Shown: in pieces, positions 6,307 through 8,251 of the stretch
Layout: each line of letters opens with the position of its first letter
Position numbering within the stretch: position 1 is the first letter of the stretch
Assembly: GCA_011322715.1 (NCBI GenBank)
Contig: DRLX01000368.1
Coordinates: forward strand, 1 to 8,251
DNA from: Desulfobulbaceae bacterium
Lineage (GTDB): Bacteria; Desulfobacterota; Desulfobulbia; Desulfobulbales; Desulfobulbaceae
Length of the DNA: 8,251 nucleotides
Direction of reading: 5' to 3'
The notes under the pieces: model-generated
The model's input: the letters and a program-made list of their open reading frames with translations, nothing else
Databases searched by the model: none
Told to the model about the DNA's origin: nothing
Translations under genes and position numbers: made by a program

Positions 6307-6723
6307 ATGAAATATCGAGTCCTTATTGGCAAGCCCGGTCTGGATGGCCATGATCGGGGTGCAAAGTTCATTGCCCGGGCCCTGCGCGATGCCGGTTTTG
6401 AGGTTATTTATACCGGTATTCGCCGCACCCCTGCTGAAATTGCCGCCGCCGCCGTGCAGGAAGACGTGGCCGCAGTTGGGCTATCGTCCATGTCCGGAGC
6501 GCATCTACGGCTCTTCCCGGCGGTGGTGGATGCCCTTGCCCAAGCCGGGGCCGACGATATCCCGGTCCTTGGCGGCGGCATCATTCCCGCCGAGGATGTG
6601 GAAACCATGCGCAAGGCGGGCATTCGAGAAATTTTTACCCCCGGCACCCCGGTGGATACCATTATTGCCGCCTTTACCGAGGCCTGCAAAATGCAGCGCG
6701 ACCGCGAGAACAATGAAGGGTGA
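6307..6723 (+). CDS. Methylmalonyl-CoA mutase, cobalamin-binding (small) subunit
   Basis: A 138-residue stand-alone B12-binding domain, equivalent to the C-terminal domain of single-chain methylmalonyl-CoA mutase. The signature DxHxxG appears as Asp13-Gly-His15-Asp-Arg-Gly18 in KPGLDGHDRGAK; His15 is the expected lower axial cobalt ligand. SSMSGAHLRLFP and VLGGGIIP are the further conserved B12-pocket segments, with IFTPGTPVDTII at the end. With a separate catalytic chain it would interconvert methylmalonyl-CoA and succinyl-CoA; that chain is not in the window. The ATG at 6307 gives the family-like start MKYRVLIGKPG; a TTG at 6292 would add five residues. Neither has a good ribosome binding site. 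Overlap with meaB argues for coupled translation. Other split B12-dependent acyl-CoA mutases (for example isobutyryl-CoA mutase) have similar small subunits, but the propionate context favours methylmalonyl-CoA. Confidence 0.88.
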   Translation: MKYRVLIGKPGLDGHDRGAKFIARALRDAGFEVIYTGIRRTPAEIAAAAVQEDVAAVGLSSMSGAHLRLFPAVVDALAQAGADDIPVLGGGIIPAEDVETMRKAGIREIFTPGTPVDTIIAAFTEACKMQRDRENNEG

Positions 6724-7642
6724 TCCGACCGTTGATCGCCTTCTCCGGCACCTGCATGGCGGCGATCCCCGCGCCCTGGCCCGGGCCATAACCCTTGTTG
6801 AGGACCAACAGCCGGAGGCGGCCGGGCTGCTTGCCGGGCTTGATCAAAAACGGATTGAAGATGTCCTTGTCCTTGGCCTGACCGGTCCGCCCGGCGCAGG
6901 CAAGTCCACCCTGACCGGCGCTTTGATTACCGCCCTGCGCAAGCAGAAATACCGCGTCGGTATCATTGCCATTGATCCTTCCTCGCCCATTTCCGGCGGT
7001 GCCCTGCTTGGTGACCGCATCCGCATGATGGAACATGCCCTGGACTGGGAGGTGGTGGTCCGCTCCATGGCTACCCGGGGTCGTCTCGGGGGGTTGTGTG
7101 CATCCGCCGGCGCCGCTGCCCGGATCATGGCCGCCTCCGGCTGCCGGGTCGTTATCCTGGAAACCGTGGGTATTGGCCAGTCGGAGATGGATATCGTTCG
7201 TCTGGCCGACCTGACCGCCCTGGTGCTGGCCCCTGGTTTCGGTGATGATATCCAGGCCATGAAGGCGGGTATCCTGGAGGTTGCCGATCTGCTGGTGGTC
7301 AACAAGGCCGACCAGCCGGGAGCCGGTAAGCTGCAACTGGAAATGGCCACGGTCTTTACTGATCCAAAGGAGCGTGAGGAACGTATCTGTGCCACTGTTG
7401 CCAACGAAGGCACAGGCGTTGCCATCCTGCTTGATCGTATTTTTACCCTGGAAGGGGAATTTCGCAGCAACGGCCAACTGCATGCACGCCGCAAACGTTC
7501 CTTTCAACTGGAAACGCTTGACTGGGCCGTGGAAATAGTCAAGGCAGACCTGCGGGAAAAATTGAAAACCACCACATTCACCAGCACGGAACCAAGACAG
7601 GCGGCCATGGAGATGGTGAGCAGAAGTGGAGAATGTATCTAG
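6713..7642 (+). CDS. meaB: MeaB/ArgK-type GTPase, methylmalonyl-CoA mutase chaperone
   Basis: A 309-residue G3E-family P-loop GTPase. MeaB (human MMAA) gates B12 loading onto methylmalonyl-CoA mutase and protects the enzyme from inactivation. Walker A is GPPGAGKST (58-66). The switch-like segment AIDPSSPISGGALLGDRIRM spans 86-105, ETVGIGQSE starts at Glu150, and the base-specificity motif NKAD is at 197-200. A helical N-terminal region and a C-terminal arm are both present, and the length fits the family (about 310-330 aa). The ATG at 6713 was chosen because MKGDPTVDRLLRHL resembles the family N terminus; the same frame stays open farther upstream, but that part lies over the mutase gene. It overlaps the mutase subunit by 11 nt, tying its synthesis to its client. 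The old name ArgK (arginine transport kinase) is a misannotation still seen in databases. Confidence 0.93.
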   Translation: MKGDPTVDRLLRHLHGGDPRALARAITLVEDQQPEAAGLLAGLDQKRIEDVLVLGLTGPPGAGKSTLTGALITALRKQKYRVGIIAIDPSSPISGGALLGDRIRMMEHALDWEVVVRSMATRGRLGGLCASAGAAARIMAASGCRVVILETVGIGQSEMDIVRLADLTALVLAPGFGDDIQAMKAGILEVADLLVVNKADQPGAGKLQLEMATVFTDPKEREERICATVANEGTGVAILLDRIFTLEGEFRSNGQLHARRKRSFQLETLDWAVEIVKADLREKLKTTTFTSTEPRQAAMEMVSRSGECI

Positions 7643-7792
7643 GGCGCAGGGCGCCAGAAAGAGACGTTCACCACAGAGCGGTGGAACGAGGAGAACTGGT
7701 AGGAAGGATTACGGATAAATCTCTGGTGACACTGCTCTGCGGTGTCACCGAACAATGGCGCTCTGCGCCATATAACAGGCAACACACAACCC
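7643..7792. repeat. Cluster of hairpins upstream of the second RAYT
   Basis: A 150-nt non-coding stretch holds several inverted repeats. GGCGC (7643-7647) pairs with GCGCC (7651-7655) directly after the meaB stop. An imperfect stem lies at 7666-7687 around CAGAGC. GGTGACAC (7725-7732) pairs perfectly with GTGTCACC (7742-7749) across a 9-nt loop. ATGGCGC (7755-7761) pairs perfectly with GCGCCAT (7765-7771) across TCT. The octamer GCTCTGCG recurs at 7734-7741 and 7760-7767, and its GCTCTG core appears inverted at 7674-7679. No T-run follows any of them, so they are not classical terminators. Their position just before a RAYT gene suggests REP-like units. Confidence 0.5.
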
Positions 7793-8251
7793 ATGGCCCG
7801 CAGCCGTTATCAATTTGGTGAAGAGAGGCAACCGCATTTTCTGACCGCGACCGTTGTCGATTGGCTGCCGGTTTTTACACGTCAGGAAACGGTTGATATC
7901 CTCTTCTCTTCCTGGCGTTATTTACAGGAAAATCAGAACATGCGGTTGTATGGTTTTGTGGTCCTGGAAAATCATCTTCATGTTGTTGCTCAAAGCAACA
8001 ATCTACCCGCAACATGGACAAGGTTTAAATCTTATACGGCCCGGAGAATTATTGATTATTTACAACAACAGCGAATCGAAATCTTTTTACAACACATGCG
8101 TTCAAGCTTGAAGGCAAGGCGTGGGGACCGTACTTATCAATTTTGGCAGGAGGGATCCCACCCGCAGATAATTGAGGGACGGTCCATGTTGGTACAAAAG
8201 TTGTCCTATATTCATCAAAATACGGTTAAACGTGGATATGTAGACAAACCG
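7793..8251 (+). CDS. Second REP-associated tyrosine transposase, 3' end cut by the window
   Basis: An open frame of 153 codons runs from the ATG at 7793 off the end of the window. The start MARSRYQFGEERQPHFLTATVV is characteristic of a widespread IS200-like transposase group. The HUH pair is His61-Leu62-His63 in VLENHLHVVAQ. FKSYTARRIIDYLQ (78-91) and YQFWQEGSHPQII (115-127) are group hallmarks. The probable catalytic tyrosine is Tyr139 in LSYIHQNTVKRGYV, where the usual run is YIHNNPVKRGYV, so two conserved positions differ (Gln for Asn, Thr for Pro). This gene belongs to a different subfamily from the transposase at 3168-3746: little matches outside HUH and the tyrosine helix. About 30 or more C-terminal residues would be expected beyond the window. 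The ribosome binding site is poor. Whether the enzyme is intact cannot be judged. Confidence 0.85.
   Translation, partial: MARSRYQFGEERQPHFLTATVVDWLPVFTRQETVDILFSSWRYLQENQNMRLYGFVVLENHLHVVAQSNNLPATWTRFKSYTARRIIDYLQQQRIEIFLQHMRSSLKARRGDRTYQFWQEGSHPQIIEGRSMLVQKLSYIHQNTVKRGYVDKP

Noticed and set aside
6326..6712. Upstream extension of the meaB frame to an ATG at 6326
   Set aside because: The extra 129 residues overlap the mutase subunit in another frame and are not part of any MeaB; the ATG at 6713 gives a family-like N terminus.
7643..7655. Hairpin after meaB as a rho-independent terminator
   Set aside because: The stem GGCGC/GCGCC is short and is followed by AGAAAGAG, not by a run of T.
7633..7821. 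Small 62-codon frame after meaB
   Set aside because: It is made of the meaB end, the hairpin cluster and the out-of-frame start of the second transposase, with no sign of coding.

Overview
The window looks like chromosomal DNA of a propionate-metabolising Gram-negative anaerobe, most likely a sulfate-reducing member of Desulfobacterota such as Desulfobulbales. That placement is inference. It rests on the moderately high GC of the metabolic genes, on the grouping of a propionyl-CoA synthetase with succinyl-CoA ligase, a stand-alone cobalamin-binding subunit of methylmalonyl-CoA mutase and the MeaB chaperone, and on a secretin-like outer-membrane protein next door. No rRNA, tRNA or CRISPR array is visible.

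Layout. (1) Positions 91-915, minus strand: a short exported secretin-like protein, divergent from the rest. (2) Positions 916-1151: a divergent intergenic region with a candidate sigma70-type promoter, short repeats of a TCCGGGG element and a strong ribosome binding site. (3) Positions 1152-3047: a propionyl/acetyl-CoA synthetase (prpE-like). (4) Positions 3053-3840: a compact, AT-richer element made of one REP-associated tyrosine transposase (RAYT) gene between two ~100-bp hairpin-forming ends; the ends are built from perfectly matched 16-nt and 15-nt inverted arms. (5) Positions 3852-5884: sucC and sucD, overlapping by 4 nt. (6) Positions 5891-6229: csaA. (7) Positions 6307-7642: the cobalamin-binding subunit of methylmalonyl-CoA mutase overlapping meaB by 11 nt. 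(8) Positions 7643-7792: a non-coding stretch dense in hairpins. (9) Positions 7793-8251: the 5' part of a second RAYT of a different subfamily, cut by the window edge.

How the genes work together. PrpE activates propionate (or acetate) to the CoA thioester. The mutase interconverts methylmalonyl-CoA and succinyl-CoA using B12, MeaB protects or reloads the mutase, and SucCD converts succinyl-CoA to succinate with ATP or GTP formation. Together these are parts of the methylmalonyl-CoA route of propionate metabolism. The catalytic mutase subunit, the epimerase and the carboxylase or transcarboxylase are not in the window.

The most interesting signal is the RAYT element at 3053-3840. Its flanks resemble REPIN-type doublets of inverted REP sequences. 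It sits exactly where prpE and sucC would otherwise be only 16 nt apart, so it appears to have entered an operon. A second RAYT gene, preceded by its own unrelated hairpin cluster, lies about 4 kb downstream.
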